From assembly GCF_030655415.1 (NCBI RefSeq), contig NZ_JAURVN010000018.1, positions 226,316 to 290,315 on the forward strand: 64,000 nucleotides of DNA, given 5' to 3'. Source of the DNA: Herminiimonas sp. Its GTDB lineage: Bacteria > Pseudomonadota > Gammaproteobacteria > Burkholderiales > Burkholderiaceae. The notes below the pieces were generated by a model that ran no database searches, was not told where the DNA came from, and worked only from the letters and a program-made list of their open reading frames with translations. Position 1 is the stretch's first letter. Each line of letters begins with the position of its first letter. Of the stretch, positions 1 to 8,299 are shown in pieces. The translations under genes and the position numbers were made by a program.

Positions 1-729
1 TTCTTGATCGTGGTGTGGGAAATCATCTCTGTAAAAAACAGCGGTATTCCTTCACCTTTAGTGACACTGAAATCGGCGATGGAATTATTCGCCGATCCGT
101 TCTACAGCAATGGCCCAAATGATCAGGGCATAGGCTGGAACATTCTGGCTTCGCTGAAACGCGTCGGTGTCGGCTTCGGTCTGGCTGCACTGGTCGGCAT
201 TCCATTGGGTTTCATGATCGGACGTTTTTCATTCTTGTCCGGCATGTTCAATCCGATTATCAGTTTGCTGAAACCAGTGTCGCCGCTTGCATGGTTGCCG
301 ATTGGTTTGCTCGTATTCAAAGCTGCTGATCCAGCTGCGATCTGGTCGATCTTCATTTGCTCGATCTGGCCAATGATCATCAATACCGCAGTCGGTGTAC
401 AACGTGTGCCGCAGGATTACATGAACGTTGCCAAGGTATTGAATTTGTCTGAGTGGAAAATCGTTACCAAGATTTTATTCCCATCGGTATTGCCATACAT
501 GTTGACCGGCGTACGTCTTGCAATTGGTACCGCATGGCTGGTGATCGTCGCTGCAGAAATGTTGACCGGCGGCGTAGGTATCGGCTTCTGGGTGTGGGAT
601 GAGTGGAACAATCTGAACGTCGCACACATCATCATCGCCATCGTCGTCATCGGTATCGTCGGCTTGATACTGGAACAGATCCTGGTTGGTATCGCCAGAA
701 TCTTTACCTACGAAGATGTAAAGAATTGA
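1..729 (+). CDS. nrtB: Nitrate ABC transporter permease NrtB (5' end outside window)
   Basis: Inner-membrane permease of a nitrate/nitrite-type ABC importer of the NrtB/CmpB/SsuC class. The frame is open from the first base, so the N-terminus, including the first membrane segment, lies to the left. The visible 242 residues hold several hydrophobic segments, the family stretch NGPNDQGIGW, and an EAA-type cytoplasmic loop (around NVAKVLNLSEWKIV) that docks the ATPase. The matching ATPase follows 86 bp downstream. A substrate-binding nrtA is expected just left of the window. The protein is clearly paralogous to the cyanate permease at 25810-26673. Nitrate rather than another anion is inferred from the adjacent nitrate/nitrite assimilation genes. 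Confidence 0.9.
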   Translation, partial: FLIVVWEIISVKNSGIPSPLVTLKSAMELFADPFYSNGPNDQGIGWNILASLKRVGVGFGLAALVGIPLGFMIGRFSFLSGMFNPIISLLKPVSPLAWLPIGLLVFKAADPAAIWSIFICSIWPMIINTAVGVQRVPQDYMNVAKVLNLSEWKIVTKILFPSVLPYMLTGVRLAIGTAWLVIVAAEMLTGGVGIGFWVWDEWNNLNVAHIIIAIVVIGIVGLILEQILVGIARIFTYEDVKN

Positions 730-746
730 TTGTGATGCGCTGATTA

Positions 747-766
747 CGTTTCGATTTAATCGAACG
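747..766. other. Small stem-loop between nrtB and nrtD
   Basis: Arms TTCGAT and ATCGAA around a TTA loop, extended by further pairing with one bulge. No T-run follows, so it is not a convincing terminator. It may modulate stability or relative expression of the two transporter genes. Confidence 0.35.
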
Positions 767-815
767 ACAGATTGCAACGAGTAACCAAGCACAAACAAAG
801 TACAAGGAAAACATC

Positions 816-1625
816 ATGGATAACAACAGCAAGTTCATCGATATTCAAAATGCAGCAATGTCCTTTCATACCAAGAAAGGTGTCTTCAATGCGCTGACCG
901 ACATCAATCTGACCGTTGCCAAAGGCGAGTTCATCACGCTGATCGGGCATTCAGGTTGCGGTAAATCGACATTGCTCAATTTGATCGCCGGTTTGACGCA
1001 CGCTACTGACGGCATGTTGTTGTGCGCAAATCGCGAAATTGCCGGTCCGTCGCCAGAACGCGCAGTGGTGTTTCAAAACCATTCACTGTTGCCATGGTTG
1101 ACCTGTTTCGAGAATGTGTATCTCGCAGTGGAACGTGTGTTCGGCAAGCTGGAAGGCAAAGCCAAATTGCGTGCACGCACCAAGGCAGCATTGGCACTGG
1201 TCGGCTTGACGCACGCTGAACAAAAACGTCCGAATGAAATTTCCGGCGGTATGAAGCAACGTGTCGGTATCGCACGCGCCTTGTCGATGGAACCGAAAGT
1301 ATTGTTGATGGATGAACCGTTCGGCGCCCTCGATGCATTGACTCGTGCGCACTTGCAGGATGAGTTGCTGAAGATCGTTGCAGCGACCGGTTCAACGGTT
1401 GTGATGGTGACGCATGATGTCGATGAAGCCGTGCTCTTGTCAGACAAGATCGTGATGCTGACGAACGGCCCATCGGCCACCATCGGTGAAGTGCTGGAAG
1501 TGAAACTGGCTCGTCCACGTGAGCGTGTAGCGTTGGCACAGGATCCACAGTATTCGGCCTACCGTACCGCCGTGCTGGAATTTTTATACCATCGTCAATC
1601 GCATCCGACCAAGGAAGCGGCTTGA
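816..1625 (+). CDS. nrtD: Nitrate ABC transporter ATP-binding protein
   Basis: Cytoplasmic ATPase driving the NrtB permease, 269 aa. Walker [10 protein letters not shown] lies at about residues 44-52, the ABC signature reads [13 protein letters not shown], Walker B is [11 protein letters not shown], and the switch histidine sits in VTHDVDEAVLL. It has no C-terminal substrate-binding-like domain, so it is NrtD-like rather than the NrtC fusion. An AAGGA-type ribosome binding site precedes the ATG by about 8 bases. It follows nrtB and precedes the receptor-like gene at 1668, suggesting one transcript. The paralogue in the cyanate operon (26684-27547) shares the same overall layout. Confidence 0.92.
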   Translation: MDNNSKFIDIQNAAMSFHTKKGVFNALTDINLTVAKGEFITLIGHSGCGKSTLLNLIAGLTHATDGMLLCANREIAGPSPERAVVFQNHSLLPWLTCFENVYLAVERVFGKLEGKAKLRARTKAALALVGLTHAEQKRPNEISGGMKQRVGIARALSMEPKVLLMDEPFGALDALTRAHLQDELLKIVAATGSTVVMVTHDVDEAVLLSDKIVMLTNGPSATIGEVLEVKLARPRERVALAQDPQYSAYRTAVLEFLYHRQSHPTKEAA

Positions 1626-1667
1626 CCCGATAAGGTTTGTCCCCATCATCCAAGCTGAGTGAGATTT

Positions 1668-2465
1668 ATGCTGAACCAGGCCATGATGACCCAAGCACCT
1701 TTGCGTAAAACAGAAACTGCGGCACCGACAATGTCGGTTGCCGTTAATGACGAACATAACGGCAGAGCTATCACGAACGCACATGCATCAGAACGTGCAA
1801 TAGAAGCTGTAGTAAGCGAGGAAGACGCATCTGTCGTGCCGCTGTCGGGTGAAGTGTTCGGGATGCTGATTAATTTGTCTGGGCGCCGCCGCTTCACTTC
1901 GCAGCGACTAGTGTTGTATGCGGTACTGGCCTCGCAAGGTCATGAAAATGCGGCGGCAATCGGACGTGAAGCGTTGGGCTTGTTCCGAGGCGCACATACG
2001 TCCTTGCTGAAGCGCTCTGGTGATTTGCCGGGCGTGTTTTGTCCCGAGTTGGAAGACGCTTATTTCGGCAGGTTGGAGGGTGACCGCCATATACGCCACT
2101 TCATCGATATCGCCGAACGGACGCTGAATGCGATCGAAGACAAGCTCAGAGCTGCGCCTGAATTATTGGCTGAACTGGTAAAGACCACCACACCTTTGCT
2201 GGCGATCTTGAACCAGATCACGTCGATTTACGAAGAGCAATCGAAGAAGCATGCGCGACTAATGCGTAATCAGTTACGCGGCATCATGACCGAGATTGAA
2301 ACGATTGCGCGTGAAGCAAATATGGTGGCGCTTAATGCGCGCATAGTTGCCGCACGCTCGGGCGTAGCCGGCAAGGAATTCTCGGTGGTAGCCGGTGTGT
2401 TGTCGAATATCACGAACGAGATCGACAACCTGGTGAAAGCGGCACTCAACGGTGCCGCAGCCTAA
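1668..2465 (+). CDS. Soluble PilJ/P-box domain protein with MCP-like hairpin, putative nitrate sensor
   Basis: 265 aa, no signal peptide and no membrane segment. After a variable tail of about 60 residues comes a PilJ-type helical domain opening with INLSGRRRFTSQRL. Residues 72-81 fit G-x-x-R-x-x-S-x-R-L, the same spacing as the nitrate-binding P-box of NarX/NarQ (GSLRMQSYRL). The C-terminus (about 205-260) resembles the tip of a methyl-accepting chemotaxis signalling hairpin (IAREANMVALNARIVAARSG...FSVVA). Known P-box sensors are membrane proteins with a periplasmic sensor, so a cytosolic version is unusual. Position directly after nrtD and 17 bp from the end of the convergent kinase gene suggests nitrate sensing; this is inference. 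ATG 1668 is chosen over an in-frame GTG at 1659. Confidence 0.65.
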   Translation: MLNQAMMTQAPLRKTETAAPTMSVAVNDEHNGRAITNAHASERAIEAVVSEEDASVVPLSGEVFGMLINLSGRRRFTSQRLVLYAVLASQGHENAAAIGREALGLFRGAHTSLLKRSGDLPGVFCPELEDAYFGRLEGDRHIRHFIDIAERTLNAIEDKLRAAPELLAELVKTTTPLLAILNQITSIYEEQSKKHARLMRNQLRGIMTEIETIAREANMVALNARIVAARSGVAGKEFSVVAGVLSNITNEIDNLVKAALNGAAA

Positions 2466-2482
2466 GCGGGTTTAGCCGCAGT

Positions 2483-4198
2483 TCAACGTACCACCAGCAG
2501 ATACAACAGCAGAATATTGATAACGATGGAGATCGCCGCCACCGCGCGCCATACAGATGCCGGATCGCGTTCTGCCAATGGCTTCGGTGCGATCGCAGCA
2601 AGCGGTCGACTGGCGCCTCGTTCGAGTGCCAGTAAAAATTCTTCTGCAGTTTCAAAGCGATCTGCCGGATCGCGCGCGACTGCTTTCAGCAAGACATTCT
2701 CCAGCCACAAAGGTAGGTCGGGCCTGTAACGACTCGGCACTACCGCTACACCAAAACGTGGTGTCTGGAACGGTTCGATTTCACCGTAAGGAAAATGCCG
2801 CGTCAATAATAGATACAGCGTCACGCCAGTTGAGTACAAATCAGTTTGTCGCGATGCTGCAGCATTATGGAATTGCTCAGGTGCGAGAAAAGATGGCGTG
2901 CCGGCACGTGGTGCGCGCGCTTCATCTTCTGCTTCCAGCCCCGATTGCGCGACGCCAAGATCCAGAATACGCAACTCACCATCGTCGCCTAAATGAATAT
3001 TGCCGGGTTTGATGTCTCTATGAATGATGCTGCGTCTATGCAACGCGCCGATCGCGCGTACCAGTTTGGTACCGTGCGCGATCACATCTGGAATCGTGAA
3101 GTGTTCACCGGCATCCAGATGTTGTTGCAGCGTATTGCCTTCGTGCCAGGTGGTTAGATAGTAAAGATACGTTTTCTGATCGGGTGTAATGATCTGCGGG
3201 AAGAATCGCGCGACCACACGTTTCGCCAACCATTCTTCATGTGCAAATGCGGAGCGCTCATGCATGTCTTGCGCGCGATCTGGATGCAATGTTTTCAGGA
3301 CAAGCTTGCGCGGAGTCTGATTGCCTGCGCGTGGTTCTGATACGCGATAGAGTAGAGTGGTTGTTGATGCGTGTATTTGTTCTTCGACGGTATAGCCGTC
3401 TATGACTTGACCGATTTTTAGTTTTGGTGGTACCGGCAGTTGCTGTGAACCGGAAAGTGCATCGCGCAAATTTGTTTCGGGTAATGCGTCGATGCGCACC
3501 ACTAGTGCGCTGACATTATCTTTTGCGCCAGCAGCCAGCGCACTATCGATCAGGATATTCGCGATCGCTTCCGCTTCATGCTGTTTGTTCACTAGTTGCG
3601 ACAGATGATCGGTCAGATCGTATTCCGAGATCGACGCCCACACCCCATCGGTCGCGAGCAAAAAAGCATCGCCCTCATGCAATTCACCCATGCCGTGATC
3701 GATCGCCAGTTGTGAGTCAAGTCCGATAGCACGGGTTAATACGTGCTGCATTTCCGGCCTGTCCCACACATGATCGGCAGTCAGTCGCGTCAACACGCCT
3801 TTGCGTAAAAGATACAGACGTGTGTCGCCGACGTGCGCAAAATAATAAAAATTACCACGCAATACCAGCGAGGTTAGCGTCGTCGCCATGCCTGCGAGTT
3901 CGGCGCGTATTGAACCTTGATGCTGCACCCAACTATTGATCGCCTTGAGTACGCGATCCAGCGATTGCGTCACCGGCCACGTATCGGACGTCGCGTAATA
4001 ATCACTGAGCAAGCCGCGTATCGTGTACTCGGATGCTTCACGTCCACCTTCATTGCCGGACACGCCATCAGCTATCGCCGCAAGCATGCCCTTGCTCGAT
4101 AATTCCGGCTCGTCCGGCATGACCATGCCGACAAAATCCTCGTTGCGCTCACGGTGACCTGCGCGCGTGGCATAGCCCGCTGCGATTTTCAGTGGCAT
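2483..4198 (-). CDS. Bifunctional PP2C-type phosphatase / Ser-Thr protein kinase
   Basis: 571 aa with three parts. Residues about 1-240 are a PP2C phosphatase (ADGVSGNEGG, GDTRLYLL, ATDGVWAS, AKDNVSALVV, the metal-binding aspartates). Residues about 265-530 are a Hanks-type kinase with HRDIKPGN, a DLG in place of DFG and a GTPSFLAPEQ activation segment; the glycine loop is degenerate. A single hydrophobic segment at the extreme C-terminus (about 548-570) would anchor it in the membrane with both domains in the cytoplasm. It lies 69 bp downstream of the nitrate transporter on the same strand, so it is probably co-transcribed. A similar kinase sits beside nasA-nirB in Pseudomonas aeruginosa (PA1782 region, from memory), implying a conserved but unclear role in nitrate uptake or reduction. 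Confidence 0.9.
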   Translation of the reverse strand: MPLKIAAGYATRAGHRERNEDFVGMVMPDEPELSSKGMLAAIADGVSGNEGGREASEYTIRGLLSDYYATSDTWPVTQSLDRVLKAINSWVQHQGSIRAELAGMATTLTSLVLRGNFYYFAHVGDTRLYLLRKGVLTRLTADHVWDRPEMQHVLTRAIGLDSQLAIDHGMGELHEGDAFLLATDGVWASISEYDLTDHLSQLVNKQHEAEAIANILIDSALAAGAKDNVSALVVRIDALPETNLRDALSGSQQLPVPPKLKIGQVIDGYTVEEQIHASTTTLLYRVSEPRAGNQTPRKLVLKTLHPDRAQDMHERSAFAHEEWLAKRVVARFFPQIITPDQKTYLYYLTTWHEGNTLQQHLDAGEHFTIPDVIAHGTKLVRAIGALHRRSIIHRDIKPGNIHLGDDGELRILDLGVAQSGLEAEDEARAPRAGTPSFLAPEQFHNAAASRQTDLYSTGVTLYLLLTRHFPYGEIEPFQTPRFGVAVVPSRYRPDLPLWLENVLLKAVARDPADRFETAEEFLLALERGASRPLAAIAPKPLAERDPASVWRAVAAISIVINILLLYLLVVR

Positions 4199-4267
4199 GG
4201 TGATGACATCAAGGATTCAAGCATGACGCGCATAGGGCTGTGTAATTGCATGGCATATATATGTGGA

Positions 4268-5482
4268 TCAGATTTTTGCGTTGGTCATGGACGCGCTGCC
4301 CCATGTTGTACGCCAGCGGTTTTTCACTGCGGACAAACCGAGCAAGGCAACGATGGCCAATGCGGCGAAAACAATCAAACCACCTTGATAGCTGCCGGTC
4401 AATTGTTTCGAATAACCGAGGCTGGATGCCAGATAGAAGCCACCGATGCCACCGGCCATACCGACCAAGCCAGTCATGACGCCGATTTCCTTGCGGAAGC
4501 GTTGCGGTACTAACTGGAATACTGCGCCATTACCAACACCTAGCGCCAGCATCGCGAGTACGAAGATCGCAACCGCAGCCATCGCTGACGACAAACCGAA
4601 GCTGGCGACTAGCATGAAAGTCGCTGCCAGCAGATACATCATCGATAAAGTCTTGATGCCACCGATACGGTCGGCCAGACGGCCGCCCAAAGGACGAATT
4701 GCGGAACCTGCAAATACGCACGCCGCTGTGAAATAGCCGGCAGTCACTGGCGACAAACCATATTGACCATTGAAGTAAATCGTCAGCGACGACGCCAGAC
4801 CTGAGAAGCCGCCAAAGGTCACGCTATAGAAGAACATGAACCACCACGCATCCTTGTCTTTCAATACATGCAGATATTCAACCAGCGATTTTGCTGGCGG
4901 CGCGTTCGGTGCATCTTTGGTAAATACCAGATAAACGATAAACGCCACGCCTAGTGGAATCAGGCACAAGCCGAACACATTTTGCCAACCGAAGATGATT
5001 GCCAGCGTTGGTGCAAACAAGGCAGCGAAAGCAGTACCCGAGTTACCCGCACCGGCAATGCCCAGCGCCGTACCTTGGTGCTCCGGCGGATACCAGCGTG
5101 AAGCCAAAGGCAACGCTACGGCAAATGCAGCGCCGGCGAAGCCGAGGATGACGCCGAACGCCAGCATCGTGTGATAGCTGCTCAAGTCGCCCAACCATGC
5201 CCACAACATACCGCTCATGACGATGACCTGGCCGATGATGCCGGCTTTTTTCGGTTTCAAATGATCGACCAGTACGCCCATCACAATGCGTAATAAAGCA
5301 CCTGACAATAAAGGAGTCGCAACCATCAGCCCTTTTTGCGATGGAGTCAGCGCCAGATCGCCAGCGATCTGCACAGCCAATGGGCCGAGGATGACCCAGA
5401 CCATAAAACTCAAATCGAAGTAAAAGAAGGATGCAAGCAGGGTCGGTGTATGACCCGCTTTCCAGAATGACGATTTTTGCAT
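4268..5482 (-). CDS. nasA: MFS nitrate/nitrite transporter (NarK/NasA type)
   Basis: 404 aa, about 12 hydrophobic segments, nitrate/nitrite porter (NNP) family of the major facilitator superfamily. It begins with the family-typical FFYFDLSFMVWVILGPLA and carries the MVATPLLSGALLR segment and a second-half signature around GMAGGIGGFYL. It imports nitrate for the assimilatory enzymes encoded divergently. The start ATG (5480-5482) lies about 26 bases from the predicted start site of the sigma-54 promoter at 5519-5534. It is probably co-transcribed with the downstream phosphatase/kinase. Coexistence with an ABC nitrate importer in the same island means two uptake routes. Confidence 0.92.
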   Translation of the reverse strand: MQKSSFWKAGHTPTLLASFFYFDLSFMVWVILGPLAVQIAGDLALTPSQKGLMVATPLLSGALLRIVMGVLVDHLKPKKAGIIGQVIVMSGMLWAWLGDLSSYHTMLAFGVILGFAGAAFAVALPLASRWYPPEHQGTALGIAGAGNSGTAFAALFAPTLAIIFGWQNVFGLCLIPLGVAFIVYLVFTKDAPNAPPAKSLVEYLHVLKDKDAWWFMFFYSVTFGGFSGLASSLTIYFNGQYGLSPVTAGYFTAACVFAGSAIRPLGGRLADRIGGIKTLSMMYLLAATFMLVASFGLSSAMAAVAIFVLAMLALGVGNGAVFQLVPQRFRKEIGVMTGLVGMAGGIGGFYLASSLGYSKQLTGSYQGGLIVFAALAIVALLGLSAVKNRWRTTWGSASMTNAKI

Positions 5483-5518
5483 GAGAGCTCACTAGTTAGA
5501 CAAGATTGCATCTAAATA

Positions 5519-5534
5519 TGCAAGTGTTATGCCA
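5519..5534 (-). promoter_or_regulatory. Sigma-54 promoter of the nitrate transporter gene
   Basis: On the minus strand the sequence reads TGGCATAACACTTGCA. Against the sigma-54 consensus TGGCACG-N4-TTGCW only the C and G of the first box differ; the invariant GG and GC are exactly 10 bases apart. The transcript would start near 5508, about 26 bases before the ATG. Confidence 0.65.
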
Positions 5535-5620
5535 CTTTAGTGCAAGCCCTGCCCACGAATGGGCGCGGTTAATGCTCCTTAAATTGTATCGGTAGTGTTG
5601 CACCAAATAAACTGCGTATT

Positions 5621-5635
5621 GCACTTGTTAAGTGC
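5621..5635. promoter_or_regulatory. NtrC-like enhancer site between narK/nasA and nirB
   Basis: GCACTT-GTT-AAGTGC is a perfect inverted repeat and fits the NtrC core GCAC-N7-GTGC. Its centre is about 120 bases upstream of the predicted sigma-54 start of the nitrate transporter gene, a normal enhancer distance. A weak GG-N10-GC match towards nirB (5653-5666, TTGGTGCAGAAACAGC) is too poor to annotate as a promoter. A further stem-loop, GCCCA-CGAA-TGGGC, lies at 5551-5564. Confidence 0.5.
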
Positions 5636-5753
5636 GTAAATTACTTTCTATTGGTGCAGAAACAGCTTGTTTTAAGAAAAGCGCACAAAAAGTAAAACTG
5701 GCATCTGTTTTGCTTATTTAGATTCGCGAACAACAAATCTGTGGGATGCAGCG

Positions 5754-8192
5754 ATGAAAAAAATGAAACTGGTGATGGTCGGTAACGGTATGGCAGGCGT
5801 GCGTACTTTGGAAGAACTACGCAAGATTGCACCTGACTTGTATGACATCACGGTATTCGGCGCTGAGCCGTATGCCAATTACAACCGTATTTTGCTGTCG
5901 CCAGTTTTGGCTGGTGAGCAAACCATCCAGGACATCATGTTGAACGATGTCGACTGGTATGTAGAAAACAATATCAAACTGCACCTGGGCAAAAAGATCG
6001 TCAAGATTGATCGCGTCAAGCGTCTGGTGATTGCGGATGACGGCACCACTGCCGAATATGATCGCCTGTTGCTGGCGACCGGTTCCAATCCTTTTATGTT
6101 GCCGATTCCGGGCAAGGATTTGAAGGGTGTTATTTCCTATCGTGATATTTACGATACCAACGCGATGATCGAAGCAGCAAAAGTACACACCGATGCAGTC
6201 GTCATCGGTGGCGGTTTGCTCGGTCTGGAAGCCGCGAACGGTTTGAAGCTGCGCGGCATGAATGTCACCGTGGTTCATCTGCCGGAAACCCTGATGGAAC
6301 GCCAGCTCGATAACGTCGCCGGCAAGATGCTGCAAAAGTCGCTGGAAGATCGCGGCCTCAATTTCCTGCTGGGTAAAAATTCACAAGAAGTCATTGGCGA
6401 TGAAAACGGTCATGTCAAAGGTTTGCGTTTCACCGACGGCACAGAGATCCCGGCGCAATTGGTCGTGATGGCAGTCGGCATTCGCCCGAACACACAACTC
6501 GCTGAAGAAACCGGTATCTATTGCAACCGCGGTATCGTCGTCAACGACACCATGCAAACCTACGATCCTAAAGTTTACTCAGTTGGCGAATGCGTGAATC
6601 ATCGCGGCACTGCATACGGCCTGGTTGCACCTTTGTTTGAAATGGCAAAAGTTTGCGCCAATCATTTGGCTAATTACGGTATCGGCCGTTACCAAGGTTC
6701 GGTCACATCGACCAAGTTGAAAGTAACGGGTATCGATTTGTTCTCCGCTGGTGAATTCCTCGGTGGCGAAGGCACAGAAGAAATCATGTTGTCTGATCCG
6801 ATCGGCGGCGTGTACAAAAAACTGGTATTGAAAGACGACAAACTAGTCGGCGCTTGTTTGTATGGCGATACCGTCGATGGCAGCTGGTATTTCAGCTTGC
6901 TGCGCGAAGGCAAAGACATCAGCGAAATCCGTGACTCATTGATGTTTGGCGAAGCCAACACCACGCGTCCAGGTGATGCCGGTCACGAAGGTTTCAGCAA
7001 AGCGGCATCAATGCCGGACAGCGCAGAAGTCTGCGGTTGTAACGGCGTATGCAAAGGCACCATCGTTACCGCAATCAAGGAAAAAGGCCTGTTCACGATC
7101 GAAGACGTGCGCAAGCACACCAAGGCATCCGCATCTTGCGGTTCGTGTACTGGTCTGGTCGAACAAATCATCATGGCAACGGTAGGCGGCGATTACTCGG
7201 TATCGAGCAAAGCCAAACCTATGTGTGGCTGTACTGATCACACCCATCAAGAAGTGCGCGATGCGATCAAGGCAGACAAGATGTTGTCGGTCGCAGAAGT
7301 GCAGCAAAAGATGGGCTGGCGTACACCGAACGGTTGCTCAAGCTGCCGTCCTGGCATTAACTATTATTTAATCTCGACCTGGCCACGTGAAGCCAAGGAT
7401 GATCCGCAATCGCGTTACATCAATGAACGCGCGCACGCCAACATTCAAAAAGACGGTACCTTCTCGGTGATTCCACGTATGTGGGGCGGCGAAACCAATT
7501 CTTCCGAATTGCGCCGCATTGCTGACGTGGTCGACAAGTTCAAGATTCCGACCGTCAAAGTTACCGGCGGTCAGCGTATCGATTTGCTGGGTGTGAAGAA
7601 AGAAGACTTGCGCGAAGTCTGGCACGACCTCGGTATGCCATCCGGCCTTGCTTATGCAAAAGGTTTGCGTACAGTGAAGACCTGCGTTGGTTCTGAATGG
7701 TGTCGTTTCGGTACCCAAGATTCGACCAAAATGGGGCAACAACTTGAGCGTCAACTGGCGCGCATGTATGCGCCGCACAAGGTTAAATTGGCGGTGTCCG
7801 GTTGCCCGCGTAACTGTGCAGAATCCGGCATCAAGGACGTCGGCATCATTGGTGTTGATTCAGGCTGGGAATTGTATGTAGGTGGCAATGGCGGTATCAA
7901 AACCGAAGTCGCAGAATTCTTTGTCAAACTGAAAACGCATGAAGAAGTGCTGGAGTACGCCGGTGCATTCCTGCAGTTGTATCGTGAAGAAGGCTGGTAC
8001 CTGGAACGAACCGTGCATTACCTTGCACGTGTAGGCCTGGAACATGCGAAACAGAAAGTGCTGGAGGATGAGGAAAACCGCAAGGCCTTGTACGAGCGCT
8101 TGTTGTTCTCGCTGGAAGGTGAATCCGATCCATGGCATGAACCTGAAAAAGCGATGGTCGATACGCGGCAGTTCGAGCCACTGTCGATCTAA
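5754..8192 (+). CDS. nirB: Nitrite reductase [NAD(P)H] large subunit
   Basis: Cytoplasmic siroheme enzyme reducing nitrite to ammonium, 812 aa, usual length. An FAD-binding fold opens at residue 5 (MVGNGMAGVRTLEEL) and an NAD-binding GGGLLGLE lies near residue 150. Two BFD-like [2Fe-2S] cysteine clusters follow (CGCNGVC...CGSC and MCGC...CSSC, about 425-545). The C-terminal half is the sulfite/nitrite reductase domain, with siroheme/[4Fe-4S] ligands CVGSEWC (C-x5-C) and SGCPRNC (C-x3-C). It heads the rightward operon nirB-nirD-nitrate reductase-ybiB-cobA; CobA supplies the siroheme precursor. Confidence 0.97.
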   Translation: MKKMKLVMVGNGMAGVRTLEELRKIAPDLYDITVFGAEPYANYNRILLSPVLAGEQTIQDIMLNDVDWYVENNIKLHLGKKIVKIDRVKRLVIADDGTTAEYDRLLLATGSNPFMLPIPGKDLKGVISYRDIYDTNAMIEAAKVHTDAVVIGGGLLGLEAANGLKLRGMNVTVVHLPETLMERQLDNVAGKMLQKSLEDRGLNFLLGKNSQEVIGDENGHVKGLRFTDGTEIPAQLVVMAVGIRPNTQLAEETGIYCNRGIVVNDTMQTYDPKVYSVGECVNHRGTAYGLVAPLFEMAKVCANHLANYGIGRYQGSVTSTKLKVTGIDLFSAGEFLGGEGTEEIMLSDPIGGVYKKLVLKDDKLVGACLYGDTVDGSWYFSLLREGKDISEIRDSLMFGEANTTRPGDAGHEGFSKAASMPDSAEVCGCNGVCKGTIVTAIKEKGLFTIEDVRKHTKASASCGSCTGLVEQIIMATVGGDYSVSSKAKPMCGCTDHTHQEVRDAIKADKMLSVAEVQQKMGWRTPNGCSSCRPGINYYLISTWPREAKDDPQSRYINERAHANIQKDGTFSVIPRMWGGETNSSELRRIADVVDKFKIPTVKVTGGQRIDLLGVKKEDLREVWHDLGMPSGLAYAKGLRTVKTCVGSEWCRFGTQDSTKMGQQLERQLARMYAPHKVKLAVSGCPRNCAESGIKDVGIIGVDSGWELYVGGNGGIKTEVAEFFVKLKTHEEVLEYAGAFLQLYREEGWYLERTVHYLARVGLEHAKQKVLEDEENRKALYERLLFSLEGESDPWHEPEKAMVDTRQFEPLSI

Positions 8193-8198
8193 TCAGGA

Positions 8199-8227
8199 TT
8201 GCACTCGCGCTTCAAGCGTGAGTGCAA
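8199..8227. other. Long hairpin in the nirB-nirD spacer
   Basis: Two 14-base arms (8199-8212 and 8214-8227) are complementary apart from one G-T pair, beginning TTGCACTC and ending GAGTGCAA. It starts six bases after the nirB stop. No T-run follows, so it more likely stabilises the upstream mRNA end or sets the NirB:NirD ratio than terminates transcription. Confidence 0.6.
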
Positions 8228-8299
8228 ATTAGACAGTACACAAACGCAGCACTCAACCGCATTAGAAAACATCTATAACAATTTTTATCAAGGCCATGT

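Noticed and set aside
5621..5635. Inverted repeat considered as an FNR/Crp-type site
   Set aside because: It reads GCACTT-GTT-AAGTGC, not TTGAT-N4-ATCAA or TGTGA-N6-TCACA; the GCAC-N7-GTGC core fits NtrC better.
5653..5666. Rightward sigma-54 promoter for nirB
   Set aside because: The GG-N10-GC spacing is right, but four or five other consensus positions fail (TTGGTGCAGAAACAGC), so it is not annotated as a promoter.
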